From Pontibacter vulgaris (lineage in GTDB: Bacteria > Bacteroidota > Bacteroidia > Cytophagales > Hymenobacteraceae): DNA of 64,000 nt. The notes beneath the pieces are model-generated. The model ran no database searches, was not told where the DNA came from, and worked only from the letters and a program-made list of their open reading frames with translations. The stretch is from positions 310,001 through 374,000 of the forward strand of contig NZ_JAJVDH010000005.1 of assembly GCF_022758145.1 (NCBI RefSeq). The letters are read 5' to 3'. This document shows, in pieces, positions 52,615 through 61,544 of this stretch (position 1 is its first letter; each line of letters begins with the position of its first letter). Position numbers and translations under genes: made by a program.

Positions 52615-53720
52615 AGCCTTTCGTCGAGGGCGTAAGCTGCCACAGTTTGCAGCGAGTGTTCTAAATCGTTTTTTATACTCAGGATTTTCTCTTTCCCTTC
52701 TTCGCCGCAAAATACCAGTGCCCTGGCGGCGGCAAGCTGCAGGCGTTTATCGGGTTGTTGCAACTGGCTTTCATACAACTCAATAGTTTCCGGTCCGGCT
52801 ATGGTGGCAAGTGTCCGGAGTATTTCCAGCTTTACTTCAACAGTTTCGTTCTCATAGATTTCTACCAGCTTGGGTGTAACTTCATAAGCCTCGAGGTGGC
52901 GCAAGGTGGCTACCGCTTCTTCGCGCACCTGTGCCGAAGGGTGTATTAACAAATCAAGTATAACTGGCAGGGCATCGTGCTGTGTGTAGTAGGTAATCAT
53001 GCGCAGGCAAAAAATCACAATGCTGTCCTCTTTGTTTTTCAGCCATTTACTAAAGTTAGGAATGGCAAGAAGCTGGTTCTTTTGTGCGGCACGGGCCAGT
53101 TGCATTTGCTGCCACTCCAGCAGGGGCTCCTCCAGTTTGTTTAAAAAGGCGAAAGGCTTGTTGTTGCGCAGTTTAATTAAAGCCACCAGCGCTTCAGACC
53201 GAAGTATGGAGTGCGAATGGTTAACAAACGAGCGTATGAGTTTGCTATCCTGTTGCATATCCATTTCTGCCAGTTCGCCAATGCCTTTGGCAATTACGTT
53301 CCAGGAGTCTGAATAGAGCTTTTGCTTGGAGAATTGGTACAGCCCGAAATCTATGTATAGTTGGCGAAGTTTGTCTGATGATTCTCCGATCAGGTTCTTG
53401 TGCAAGAGGATCAGGTTCTCCAGGAAAATCTGCCGCAGGCTATCGTTCTTAATATACTTTTTCTGAAAGAATTTACTTTGCTCCGGCGTCAGGTCATCGT
53501 CAGAAAACAGGTAGGTGGTAATAAATTCCTGGGAAATATTCTCCATCCAGAGCCTTCTGGAAACCCTGTAACCATCACGCCAACGGCTGATAAGTATAAA
53601 CAGGAACAGCAAAAATGCCAGCGCAAGAAAAACAGCAGCAAGCAGCAGGTTAAAATTAACCAGTGTTCTGTCGTTTGTTTCGCCCTGAAAAGGAAGTATA
53701 AAAGTAAAGGTGTCTTCCAT
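52611..53720 (-). CDS. Membrane-anchored HEAT-repeat protein
   Basis: This 369-residue protein has an N-terminal helix (LLLAAVFLALAFLLFLFILI, about 26-45) followed by a cytosolic alpha-solenoid. HEAT-like repeats are clear in the C-terminal half: DLLIHPSAQVREEAVATLRH, LVEIYENETVEVKLEILRTL and QQPDKRLQLAAARALVFCG. No enzymatic motif was found. Its stop overlaps the GT2 start by four bases and its start overlaps the YaiO-like stop by one base (TGATG), so translation is coupled in both directions. A scaffold that holds the GT2 synthase or connects it with the response regulator is a reasonable inference. Confidence 0.82.
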   Translation of the reverse strand: MEDTFTFILPFQGETNDRTLVNFNLLLAAVFLALAFLLFLFILISRWRDGYRVSRRLWMENISQEFITTYLFSDDDLTPEQSKFFQKKYIKNDSLRQIFLENLILLHKNLIGESSDKLRQLYIDFGLYQFSKQKLYSDSWNVIAKGIGELAEMDMQQDSKLIRSFVNHSHSILRSEALVALIKLRNNKPFAFLNKLEEPLLEWQQMQLARAAQKNQLLAIPNFSKWLKNKEDSIVIFCLRMITYYTQHDALPVILDLLIHPSAQVREEAVATLRHLEAYEVTPKLVEIYENETVEVKLEILRTLATIAGPETIELYESQLQQPDKRLQLAAARALVFCGEEGKEKILSIKNDLEHSLQTVAAYALDERL

Positions 53721-54964
53721 CAGAACTTATGCTGTAACGTTATGCCTGTTGTAAAACGGTTGCGGGATGCTTTGGCCTGATATTCTTCGTATTCAAACAT
53801 AAATAAGCCACCCAGCAGAAACGAGGGGCTCAGCCTGAATTGTCCTTCCAGGCCGGCACGATTGGAGTTTAACCGGCTGATTTCTTCGAAACCTACCTGG
53901 GTAAGCGGTGTGCTGCCTGTTGCTACAGTCAGGGTCAGGAACTCATCTTCGTGTCTGAAATATCGGCGCAGCTGTAAAATGCCGGTAGTTTGCCAGTTGC
54001 TGTTCTGACGTTGCAGGTATGGCCGGAATGATGCCCAGTATTTAGGAAAATACTTGCCGATGTGCCCGGTAAAAAGTGTAACCGTTTCGGTTGAATAAAA
54101 GAGCAGGCGTGTACCCACAGATGCTTCCAGGCGGTAAGGCAGCATGCGGTATACTTCGGCTCCGGCGCGGTATTCCGGAAACAGGTTGCCATCTGAAATA
54201 CCCAGGTTGAGGTAGGCGTAGGTTTTTTCGTTAATCCGGGGGTAGGCTTCCAGCTCGCCTTGTATACTTTGCTGCTCAAACCTTTCTGCCACATTTACTC
54301 TTGCCACATAATTATTTTCAGGCGTTTGCCGGCTATACTCCAGTGTGCCTAGGTGCCAGTTGGGTATATCCTGGTTAAAAGTAGTAAGCTGGTAGTCTGC
54401 GCGGAGGCGGTTATACTTGCCGGCATCTTCTATCTGCTTAATTAATTGCAGTGCTTCCGGCTGATTGGGTGTAAGGGCAAGTATGCGTTGCAGTGTTATT
54501 GTAGCTTCTTTATACTGATGCAGTTCGCGCTGGGCACGGGCCTTCGCCAATAAAAATGCAACAGAAGCCGGTTCTTGCTGCAAACCTTTCTCCGCGTACA
54601 GCAATGATTTTGATGGATTTCCTGACCACAGCTCCACATCGGCTAAAGCCTGAAGCGCTTCCGCCTGTGTGGGAGTTGTGTTGGTAAGCGGGAGGAGTAT
54701 AGTTCGCGCAGAATCATACTTGCTTTCCCAGGCATAGGTACGGCCGATGAGTATGACTGCATCGGTGTAAGTTGGTGCTGCCTGCAATACCTGCTTTGCT
54801 AACTGGCGGCTGTTTTTATACTTGCCCTGGCTGGCGAGCTTCTGCGCTTGTTGCAAAAGCGAATCGGTATTTACCGTAACCTGTGCAAAGAGGCTACCGG
54901 CAGAAAGTATGAAAATTGTAAGTATTGTAAAAATCCTTAACGCAGCGCGTAAATGTTTAATCAT
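53720..54964 (-). CDS. TPR / YaiO-family outer-membrane beta-barrel protein
   Basis: This 414-residue protein has a signal peptide (FTILTIFILSAGSLFAQ), TPR-like repeats (about 35-170; LASQGKYKNSRQLAKQVLQA, YTDAVILIGRTYAWESKYDS) and a C-terminal beta-barrel region (about 185-414) with alternating aromatic strands that ends LFMFEYEEYQAKASRNRFTT then a final Phe. This is the YaiO layout. TPR-barrel proteins of this kind can act as exit pores for polysaccharide made by a GT2 synthase, as PgaA or BcsC do, although this barrel looks smaller. It overlaps the response regulator stop by four bases. Export of the operon's polymer is inferred. Confidence 0.82.
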   Translation of the reverse strand: MIKHLRAALRIFTILTIFILSAGSLFAQVTVNTDSLLQQAQKLASQGKYKNSRQLAKQVLQAAPTYTDAVILIGRTYAWESKYDSARTILLPLTNTTPTQAEALQALADVELWSGNPSKSLLYAEKGLQQEPASVAFLLAKARAQRELHQYKEATITLQRILALTPNQPEALQLIKQIEDAGKYNRLRADYQLTTFNQDIPNWHLGTLEYSRQTPENNYVARVNVAERFEQQSIQGELEAYPRINEKTYAYLNLGISDGNLFPEYRAGAEVYRMLPYRLEASVGTRLLFYSTETVTLFTGHIGKYFPKYWASFRPYLQRQNSNWQTTGILQLRRYFRHEDEFLTLTVATGSTPLTQVGFEEISRLNSNRAGLEGQFRLSPSFLLGGLFMFEYEEYQAKASRNRFTTGITLQHKF

Positions 54965-55332
54965 CTGGCCGAAGTATAACGGATTAGCAACCGTTTTACC
55001 CTTAGCGAAAGTTCACCGGGGCTAAAAGGTTTTGCAATAAAATCGTCGGCTCCCAGTTTAAAGGCGTCCATAATGGTTTTTTCTTCATCTGCTGCCGATA
55101 GTACAATTACAGGAACCTCCGATGCATTTGTTTTTATGTGAGATAATACCTCCATGCCAGTCACAAAAGGCAACATTAGGTCTGTGATAACCAATTTGAA
55201 TGTATCGTTGGCAAGTTTTTCGAGTGCTTCTTTGCCGGTTTTGGCAAGTATAACTTCATACCCGTCTTTTTTAAGCCGGAATTCGAGGGCACGTAAAATC
55301 ATTTCATCGTCCTCAACTACAAGAATTTTCAT
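54961..55332 (-). CDS. Single-domain response regulator (CheY-like)
   Basis: This 123-residue receiver domain has the acidic pair near the start (VVEDDEMI), phosphoacceptor Asp51 in LVITDLMLP, the conserved Ser/Thr in VIVLSAAD and Lys101 in FIAKPFSPGEL. No output domain follows, so it must act by protein contact. It overlaps the YaiO-like gene by four bases (ATGA) and lies 31 bp after the Hpt gene. The operon setting suggests that its phosphorylation state controls polysaccharide synthesis, with the HEAT protein or the synthase as a possible target. That target is inference. Confidence 0.9.
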   Translation of the reverse strand: MKILVVEDDEMILRALEFRLKKDGYEVILAKTGKEALEKLANDTFKLVITDLMLPFVTGMEVLSHIKTNASEVPVIVLSAADEEKTIMDAFKLGADDFIAKPFSPGELSLRVKRLLIRYTSAR

Positions 55333-55363
55333 ACTTAAAGGTTATGTCAGGTAACTGAAAAAT

Positions 55364-55768
55364 TTAGTCCTGCACTACAAGCAGGTTTAGCTCCGTGGCG
55401 GCCCTGTTAAATAACTCAACCAACTGGTTATGCAGTACAAGTATGTTTTGGTGGATTACGCCTTCTGTTACAGAAGCTTCAATTTGCTTCAGGATATCCT
55501 CCATGCTGCTGGCTCCCATCATGGTTACAGAAGATTTTAGCTTATGCGAAACCTCTTTTACGTCCTTGTAATTTTCGGAAGTGATGGCGAGTTCTAATTT
55601 CTTGAGCTCTATAGGAAGCTGTTTCAGGAACAACCTGATCATCATTTGGGTAAACTCCTGGTTGCCGCCAGCCATTCTGTACAGGTAATCCAGGTGGCAT
55701 ATCTGTTGCAGAGCCTCGTCTTTAAAAAGTTCAGAATTTACTGCAGGGTAGTGTACTTGTGAAAGCAT
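55364..55768 (-). CDS. Histidine phosphotransfer (Hpt) domain protein
   Basis: This 134-residue helical protein contains the Hpt motif KEVSHKLKSSVTMMG with the phosphorylatable His75, preceded by FTQMMIRLFLKQLPIELKKL, the first helix of the bundle. It passes phosphate between a hybrid histidine kinase and a receiver. The response regulator 31 bp downstream is the likely partner; no hybrid kinase lies in this window. It is the first gene of the five-gene operon that ends with the GT2 synthase. The promoter should be in the 350-bp region shared with the divergent aminopeptidase gene. Confidence 0.88.
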   Translation of the reverse strand: MLSQVHYPAVNSELFKDEALQQICHLDYLYRMAGGNQEFTQMMIRLFLKQLPIELKKLELAITSENYKDVKEVSHKLKSSVTMMGASSMEDILKQIEASVTEGVIHQNILVLHNQLVELFNRAATELNLLVVQD

Positions 55769-56118
55769 AGGCGAACTTCTGTTATTGCGGGCTGAGCAAT
55801 AGAATTTAAGTTGATGTTTTTGTGCAACCCTGGCGGCTGCAAAGGTCAGTAAATTTGTAAACTATAGAAAATATGAAGCTCTTTTTTTGTACAGTTTTGC
55901 GCTGAAAAAGTCTGTATTCTATTTTGAAATAATTTTCAGGTGTCTGGGTTCTGCGTGTTAAGTATAAGTTGGTTTATGCTTGTAAGTCTTAATATAGTTA
56001 AATTTTAATGCTTATGGTTCGGCTGTTTTTTAAAGTTATACTACCTAAATAATACCGGTACGTTTACTTAATTAGCGCATCTTTTTATAATTTGCCTGAA
56101 CACAGATAAAACTACGAA
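55769..56118. other. Divergent promoter region: Hpt-polysaccharide operon and aminopeptidase P
   Basis: This AT-rich 350-bp region must carry promoters in both directions. It holds an AAGTATA heptamer near 55962. A TATAATTTG stretch about 30 bp before the aminopeptidase start is only loosely like the Bacteroidota -7 element, so I do not call it. No gene was seen. Confidence 0.45.
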
Positions 56119-57897
56119 ATGAACTATAAAGAAAGATTAGCAGGCATACGTAGCCAAATGAAGGAACAGGGCATTAGCGCTTACATTATTCCTTCTGCAG
56201 ATCCGCATATAAGTGAATATTTACCAGATCGTTACAAGTGTATATACTTTGCTTCCGGTTTTACCGGTTCGGCAGGTACGCTGGTTATTACAGCAGACTT
56301 TGCCGGCCTCTGGACCGATGCCCGTTATTTTGTGCAGGCAGAAGAACAACTGGCAGGCAGCGGGTTTGAGCTCGTAAAACTGAAAGTACAGCAGGCACCT
56401 GAATACATTCAGTGGCTGGCAGAGCGCCTGCCCAATGGTGCCGTAGTTGCCTACGATGCCAAACTGATATCGGTAGGATTGGCCCAGTTGCTGGAGCAAT
56501 CGTTAGCACCGCTAGGTATAACCTTCGCCACCGACCGCGATTACCTGGATCCGATCTGGCAAAACAGGCCTGCACTACCTACAGCACCGGCTTTCCTGGT
56601 GGGCAAAGAAATTACAGGTAAATCCACCACAAGCAAACTGGCCGACCTACGCGCCGAACTGAAAAAGTTTAGAGCTGAATACCACCTGATCTCTTCCCTG
56701 GATGACATGGCCTGGCTCTTTAACATGCGTGGCTCTGATGTGAAGTGTAATCCTGTTGTGTTAAGTTTTGCGCTCATCAGCCAGGAAAAAGCCTTTCTGT
56801 TTATAGATGTAAGCAAGCTGAACGAGGAGGAAAAAAATCAGTTGCACCAAGCCGGAGTTGAGCTAAAGCCTTACGAAGCTGTGGAAAGGTATCTGTCTGA
56901 GCTACCTGAAAAAGCCTCTATTTTCATCGATCCGAAACGCAACTGCTATGCCATGTATAAATTATTGCCGGCAACAGTTCGCGTAATCCAGGAAACAAAC
57001 CCTACTACTTACTCTAAAGCTATAAAAAATGAAGTGGAGGTAGAGAACACCCGCCAGACCATGGTAAAAGATGGTATTGCGTTAACACGCTTCTTTAAAT
57101 GGCTGGAAGAAAACGTGGCCAGTGGCGGCATTACCGAAATGTCGGTAGCCGATAAAGTACGTGGCTTCAGAGAAGAACTGGAAGGTTTTGTTGGCGAAAG
57201 TTTCGATACGATTGCCGGTTACAAAGCGCACGGTGCGCTGCCACATTACAAAGCTACCCCGGAGAGTGATGTAGAGCTGAAAGCAGATGGTTTGTTTTTG
57301 CTGGATTCGGGCGGACAATACCGAACAGGCACTACCGATATTACCCGCGTAGTTTCGTTGGGCAACCTGACCGACGACGAGAAAACAGATTATACTTTGG
57401 TACTGAAAGGTATGATTGATGGCGCGACAGCCCGTTTTCCGAAAGGTACGCGCGGTTACCAGATCGATGCCATTACCCGCAAACCGCTCTGGGATTATGC
57501 CCGCAACTATGGCCATGGTACCGGCCACGGCGTTGGTTTTTTCCTGAATGTGCACGAAGGTCCGCATGTATTTAACCCAACCCCAACACCGGTTGATATA
57601 GAGTTAGGTATGATCACATCGGTGGAACCTGGCATTTACCGACCTGAGCGTTACGGTATCAGAATTGAAAACCTGGTGCTGACAGTAAAGGACGAAGCGA
57701 ATGAGTTTGGGGAGTTTTATACTTTCGAACACCTCACGGTTGCCCTGATCGACACTGCCCCGGTTAAAAAAGAACTACTGGAACAGCGTCAGATCGAATG
57801 GCTCAACAACTATAACCAGATGGTTGTAGACCGCGTTGGTCCGCACCTTACTGCAGACGAACTTGCTTGGTTAAAAGAAAAAGCAAAAGCTATTTAA
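56119..57897 (+). CDS. pepP: Xaa-Pro aminopeptidase (aminopeptidase P, M24B)
   Basis: This 592-residue enzyme has two creatinase-like N-terminal domains (about 1-310; PSADPHISEYLPDRYKCIYF) and a C-terminal pita-bread metalloprotease domain. Metal ligands are visible: first Asp in LLDSGGQYRTGTTDITR together with the second Asp, His in GHGTGHGVGFFLNVHEG, Glu in TSVEPGIYRPERYG and the last Glu in YGIRIENLV. It removes an N-terminal residue preceding proline, in the cytoplasm, since no signal peptide is present. The three-domain length matches the longer eukaryote-like aminopeptidase P form common in Bacteroidota. It is monocistronic, with a terminator after the stop. Confidence 0.94.
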   Translation: MNYKERLAGIRSQMKEQGISAYIIPSADPHISEYLPDRYKCIYFASGFTGSAGTLVITADFAGLWTDARYFVQAEEQLAGSGFELVKLKVQQAPEYIQWLAERLPNGAVVAYDAKLISVGLAQLLEQSLAPLGITFATDRDYLDPIWQNRPALPTAPAFLVGKEITGKSTTSKLADLRAELKKFRAEYHLISSLDDMAWLFNMRGSDVKCNPVVLSFALISQEKAFLFIDVSKLNEEEKNQLHQAGVELKPYEAVERYLSELPEKASIFIDPKRNCYAMYKLLPATVRVIQETNPTTYSKAIKNEVEVENTRQTMVKDGIALTRFFKWLEENVASGGITEMSVADKVRGFREELEGFVGESFDTIAGYKAHGALPHYKATPESDVELKADGLFLLDSGGQYRTGTTDITRVVSLGNLTDDEKTDYTLVLKGMIDGATARFPKGTRGYQIDAITRKPLWDYARNYGHGTGHGVGFFLNVHEGPHVFNPTPTPVDIELGMITSVEPGIYRPERYGIRIENLVLTVKDEANEFGEFYTFEHLTVALIDTAPVKKELLEQRQIEWLNNYNQMVVDRVGPHLTADELAWLKEKAKAI

Positions 57898-57918
57898 TAA
57901 GTAATAACTGATTTTTAT

Positions 57919-57956
57919 AGCGGCTATACTTGCTTGGCAGGTATAGCCGCTTTTTT
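57919..57956 (+). terminator. Rho-independent terminator after aminopeptidase P
   Basis: AGCGGCTATAC pairs perfectly with GTATAGCCGCT around an 11-nt loop, followed by six T. A TATACTT heptamer is in the left arm and another follows the T-run. Confidence 0.87.
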
Positions 57957-58101
57957 ATACTTTAAGTTTGATCTTATAAGCCGCAGCTGTGTTAGTTGTG
58001 AAATTAATGGTCTGATATATTTAAAGTATATCCACATCATCCGGGCAGATGTCTAAATTTGCCAATCAGAAGTATAAATCCAGAATGTCAGCCGTAATTT
58101 C

Positions 58102-59085
58102 ATGAGCAGCATTATTTTAGTTTTTCTTTGCCTTCTCATCGGGGTTTTGTTGCGGCGTGTGCCTGGGTTTCCGGCTAATACAGCGCTTGCGCTAAACCAG
58201 TTTATCATCTACATTTCACTGCCGGCACTTACTTTATACTTTATACCTGAAGTAAAGCTGGATAGCTCGGTTTTATTACCTGTAGGTGTGGCCTGGATAG
58301 GCTTTGCAGGCTCTGCTCTGCTTTTTTATACTTTGGGCAAAGTGTATGGCTGGTCTAAAAAACTGGTGGGCTGCCTTATACTTACAGCGGGCCTTGGTAA
58401 CACATCTTTTGTAGGCTTCCCGATTATTGAGGCGCTTTATGGGAAAGCAGGTCTGGAAACAGCCATACTTGTCGATCAGCCGGGTACGTTTGTGGTAGTA
58501 TCTACGCTTGGCATTGCGCTGGCTGCTTATTTCTCCAGCGGGCAACCCGATGCCAAAGCCATCGCCCGTAAAATTTTTACATTTCCGCCTTTTGTAATGT
58601 TTGCCGCAGCACTTGCTTTAAACGTGGCAGGGCTCGGTTTTCCGGATGAGCTAAAAGAGGTATTTCAGCGGTTGGGAAATACGGTTACGCCCATTGCGTT
58701 GGTATCGGTAGGTTTGCAGTTGCGCATGGAGCGGCGCAGCAAACACTGGCGTTTTCTGCTGCTGGGCCTGTTGTACCAACTGATTTTGGCGCCGGCAATC
58801 ATTTATGTGCTGTATGTTTTGTTGCTGAAAGAAAGCGGCCCTGTAGTGCAGATAAGTATACTTGAAGCAGCTATGGCGCCTATGATTACGGCCTCGATAG
58901 TAGCTACGCAATATGGCTTAAAACCACGGCTTGCCAGCATGATGGTAGGGTTCGGTATCCCGGTTTCCTTTCTCACGCTCACGATCTGGTACCTGCTGAT
59001 ACAGGGGTTTAGCCGACTCAAACTATACTTTATACTTTTAAAGCGAAGTTGTTTTATTCCGGTTCCTGGTACGTATCCAGCTTAA
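58102..59085 (+). CDS. AEC-family (auxin efflux carrier) transporter
   Basis: This 327-residue membrane protein has about ten hydrophobic segments and the AEC pattern: a start of LLIGVLLRRVPGFPANTALAL, then GLGNTSFVGFPIIEALYG (about 96-113, the substrate crossover region) and LEAAMAPMITASIVATQYGL in the C-terminal half. Family members move carboxylates or auxin-like acids. The last 25 residues are not AEC-like and run 32 bp into the convergent zinc-ribbon gene. Two TATACTT heptamers in tandem near 59021-59037 encode part of this tail. Substrate unknown. Confidence 0.88.
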   Translation: MSSIILVFLCLLIGVLLRRVPGFPANTALALNQFIIYISLPALTLYFIPEVKLDSSVLLPVGVAWIGFAGSALLFYTLGKVYGWSKKLVGCLILTAGLGNTSFVGFPIIEALYGKAGLETAILVDQPGTFVVVSTLGIALAAYFSSGQPDAKAIARKIFTFPPFVMFAAALALNVAGLGFPDELKEVFQRLGNTVTPIALVSVGLQLRMERRSKHWRFLLLGLLYQLILAPAIIYVLYVLLLKESGPVVQISILEAAMAPMITASIVATQYGLKPRLASMMVGFGIPVSFLTLTIWYLLIQGFSRLKLYFILLKRSCFIPVPGTYPA

Positions 59086-59689
59086 TTTTTTCTATTAGCA
59101 GGTAGTTTTTGAACTGGTGGATCAGGCGGTCCATTTCCTTTTCTTTCTCGTTCAGCGCAGTAACTTCTTCATCAGAAGTTTCCAGTACCGGGCTCAGGCG
59201 CTCCAGGCTCTCGTGTAGCTGGGCAATGGCCTGGCGGGTATGTGCCTGGATGTCCTCGTTTTGTTCTGTTTGCAGGCTAAGCTCCAGCTCGGCAATGTAT
59301 ACCTGCATAAACTCCTTCATGTGCCACGGGTTGTTGGGGCGGTTCCAGGTGAAGGAAATGTTGCAGCGGCGGCATTTGTAGGTATTGCATTTCCAGCCGC
59401 GCTCGTTAGTAGTTACGCCGGTCCGTTTCAACATATCAGCTTTCTGGCATTTCGGGCACTGCGCGTTGTCTTCAATAATCTGCTCCAGGCGCGCACGCTT
59501 ATCTAAAATGGCGGTGCGGTTTTCGGCATGTATGTGCAGCTGTTTTTCCAGGTTTTCGCAGGCGCTGGTAAGCTGGGTTATTTCATTGCTCATTTCGCCT
59601 TCTTCCATTAAACGCTCTGCGCGCTTACTGAAAAAACGGATCAGTTTTAAAAGTTCGCGTTCGTTTTCCTTAAATGCTGGTTGCTTCAT
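59054..59689 (-). CDS. Coiled-coil protein with zinc ribbon
   Basis: I chose the ATG at 59689 (MKQPAFKENERELLKLIRFF); the frame extends to 59719. The 211-residue product has a coiled-coil first part, a central zinc ribbon (CPKC at about residue 80, then CNTYKCRRC about 30 residues on) and a second helical, acidic segment. The Cys pattern C-x2-C/C-x4-C-x2-C should bind one zinc ion. I do not recognise a named family. A nucleic-acid or protein contact role is possible but unsupported. It overlaps the convergent AEC transporter by 32 bp and lies 64 bp after the HemJ stop. Confidence 0.72.
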   Translation of the reverse strand: MKQPAFKENERELLKLIRFFSKRAERLMEEGEMSNEITQLTSACENLEKQLHIHAENRTAILDKRARLEQIIEDNAQCPKCQKADMLKRTGVTTNERGWKCNTYKCRRCNISFTWNRPNNPWHMKEFMQVYIAELELSLQTEQNEDIQAHTRQAIAQLHESLERLSPVLETSDEEVTALNEKEKEMDRLIHQFKNYLLIEKIKLDTYQEPE

Positions 59690-59753
59690 GTGCCGTATAC
59701 TTTGTACAAATGTACACAATCTGCAGGAAAGTGCGAAAGCGGGTGCAGGGTAT

Positions 59754-60290
59754 CTACTTTATACTTTTCTCGCGCAGGCGCTTGTATATCCGGATAGCCA
59801 GCATCAGTATAGCAGAGAAAAGTATAAGCCCGATTATTCCCCACAACATACTTAACGAACTCTTCAGAACTACCAGGAATATAATGCTGATGAGGAAAAG
59901 GGTAGCTACCTCGTTCCAGATGCGGAGCTGCGAGGATGTATACTTTAAAATGCCGTTTTGCTGCTGTTTAAATATACTATGGCAGAGAAAGTGGTAAATG
60001 TATAAACCTACCACAAAAGAGAGTTTCCAGATAAGCCAGCCCGGTACTGAGCCATACAGATAGAGCATGCTAAGCCCAAAAATAAGCGTAAGTATAGCCG
60101 AAGGCCATGTGATACCATACCACAAGCGCTTCTGCATGATCCGGAACTGGTTTTGCAGGATGTTGCGCTCTGGTTCTGGTTTTTCGGCGGCCTCGGCATA
60201 GTAAATAAACAGGCGCACAATGTAGAACAAACCGGCAAACCAGGTTACCACAAAAATGATATGCAGGGCCTTAACGTAAAAGTAGCTCAT
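59754..60290 (-). CDS. hemJ: Protoporphyrinogen oxidase HemJ-like protein
   Basis: This 178-residue membrane protein has four or five helices and fits the HemJ (UPF0093) family, which oxidises protoporphyrinogen IX in haem synthesis in bacteria lacking HemG and HemY. Conserved features are the N-terminal His (YVKALHIIFVVTWFAGLFYI, His10), RLFIYYAEA, and a central QFRIMQKRLWYGITWPSA. Its length is slightly above the usual 140-170. It is divergent from the D-threonine-aldolase-like gene, sharing a 137-bp promoter region. No other haem genes are seen nearby. Confidence 0.86.
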   Translation of the reverse strand: MSYFYVKALHIIFVVTWFAGLFYIVRLFIYYAEAAEKPEPERNILQNQFRIMQKRLWYGITWPSAILTLIFGLSMLYLYGSVPGWLIWKLSFVVGLYIYHFLCHSIFKQQQNGILKYTSSQLRIWNEVATLFLISIIFLVVLKSSLSMLWGIIGLILFSAILMLAIRIYKRLREKSIK

Positions 60291-60427
60291 AGGGGCTGTA
60301 AGTTAGCAGCTGCAAATGTACGCGTAAAGTAAGTAATGTAGAAGTATGATTTCGCGTCAAAATATTACCGAACCGTTGTGCACAAAAGTATGGCTGCTTA
60401 CCTTAGGCTCCAGCAAATAAAACTGCC

Positions 60428-61528
60428 ATGAACATAACCGTACCCACCTTATTGCTCGATAAAGCAAAATGTCTGCAGAACATTGATATGATGGTTGAGA
60501 AGGCAAGCCGCAATAACATCAGGTTGCGCCCGCATTTTAAAACGCACCAGTCGGCGCAGGTGGGCGAGTGGTTCCGGGAGCGTGGCGTGGAGGCAATAAC
60601 GGTTTCGTCGTTGCGGATGGCGCAGTATTTTGCCCGCCATGGCTGGACAGATATCATGGTGGCCATTCCTGTCAATCTGCGGGAAATAGAGCTTATAAAC
60701 GAGCTGGCAAGTGCTATCAGTCTGCATGTAGTGGCCGTGAACCCGGAAACAGTTACGGCGCTGGCGGAACTGCTGGAAATCCCGGTAAACCTGTGGGTGA
60801 AAATAGATACGGGCTACCACCGTACCGGCTTGCAACCACAAGACCATACTACACTCGACGAAGTAATAAATAACGTGGAGAACAGTGATAAGCTGATATT
60901 TAAAGGTTTTCTGGCGCACGATGGCCATACCTATAAACAAACCGAAAAAGAAGCTATCGTTACTATTTACAACACTTCTGTATACCTGCTGCAGCTTGTT
61001 CGCGACCGCTATAAAACACGCTTCCCGCAGCTGCAGCTTTCCATTGGCGATACGCCTTCCTGCAGTGTGCTGCAAAGTATAAACGGGGTAGATGAGATAC
61101 GGCCCGGCAATTTTGTTTTCTACGATCTGACGCAGCAGCACATCGGTTCCTGTAGTTTTGAACAGATAGCAGTTTGTATGGCCTGCCCTGTTATTGCCAA
61201 ACACCCGGATCGGTTAGAGATCATACTCTATGGCGGCAGCGTTCATTTCTCTAAAGATGTGTTACCGCAGCAAAATGGCGCTTTATACGGTAGGGTAGTG
61301 GAGTTAACAGAAAAAGGCTGGACACTGCCGGTTAATGGTATAGAGCTGGTATCGCTATCGCAGGAACATGGTATAATAAGAGCTAACGAAGAGCAGTTTA
61401 ACAAGTATAAAATTGGCGACCTGATCTATGTTTTGCCTGTGCATTCGTGCCTTACTGCCGATTTAATGAAAGGCTACCTGACTTTGGAAGGAGAGCGACT
61501 GGAGCATTTGTCGGGCGTTCAGGTATAA
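60428..61528 (+). CDS. D-threonine aldolase-like PLP enzyme (alanine-racemase fold)
   Basis: This 366-residue enzyme has the fold-type III PLP layout. The Schiff-base lysine is Lys38 in RLRPHFKTHQSAQ, where D-threonine aldolases and D-serine dehydratases share RPH.KTH. The barrel includes LWVKIDTGYHRTGL and a phosphate-binding SIGDTPSC. The C-terminal domain carries the metal-binding His and Cys in YVLPVHSCLTADLM. These enzymes cleave D-threonine or related D-3-hydroxy amino acids to glycine and an aldehyde, or dehydrate D-serine; which applies cannot be read here. It is cytosolic and ends 16 bp from the convergent peptidase gene. Confidence 0.88.
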   Translation: MNITVPTLLLDKAKCLQNIDMMVEKASRNNIRLRPHFKTHQSAQVGEWFRERGVEAITVSSLRMAQYFARHGWTDIMVAIPVNLREIELINELASAISLHVVAVNPETVTALAELLEIPVNLWVKIDTGYHRTGLQPQDHTTLDEVINNVENSDKLIFKGFLAHDGHTYKQTEKEAIVTIYNTSVYLLQLVRDRYKTRFPQLQLSIGDTPSCSVLQSINGVDEIRPGNFVFYDLTQQHIGSCSFEQIAVCMACPVIAKHPDRLEIILYGGSVHFSKDVLPQQNGALYGRVVELTEKGWTLPVNGIELVSLSQEHGIIRANEEQFNKYKIGDLIYVLPVHSCLTADLMKGYLTLEGERLEHLSGVQV

Positions 61529-61544
61529 GTATAAAATTTAGCAA

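Noticed and set aside
52615-52710. N-terminal extension of the GT2 synthase to 52710
   Set aside because: The extra residues are Arg-rich, overlap the HEAT gene in another frame, and the ATG at 52614 makes a typical ATGA coupling.
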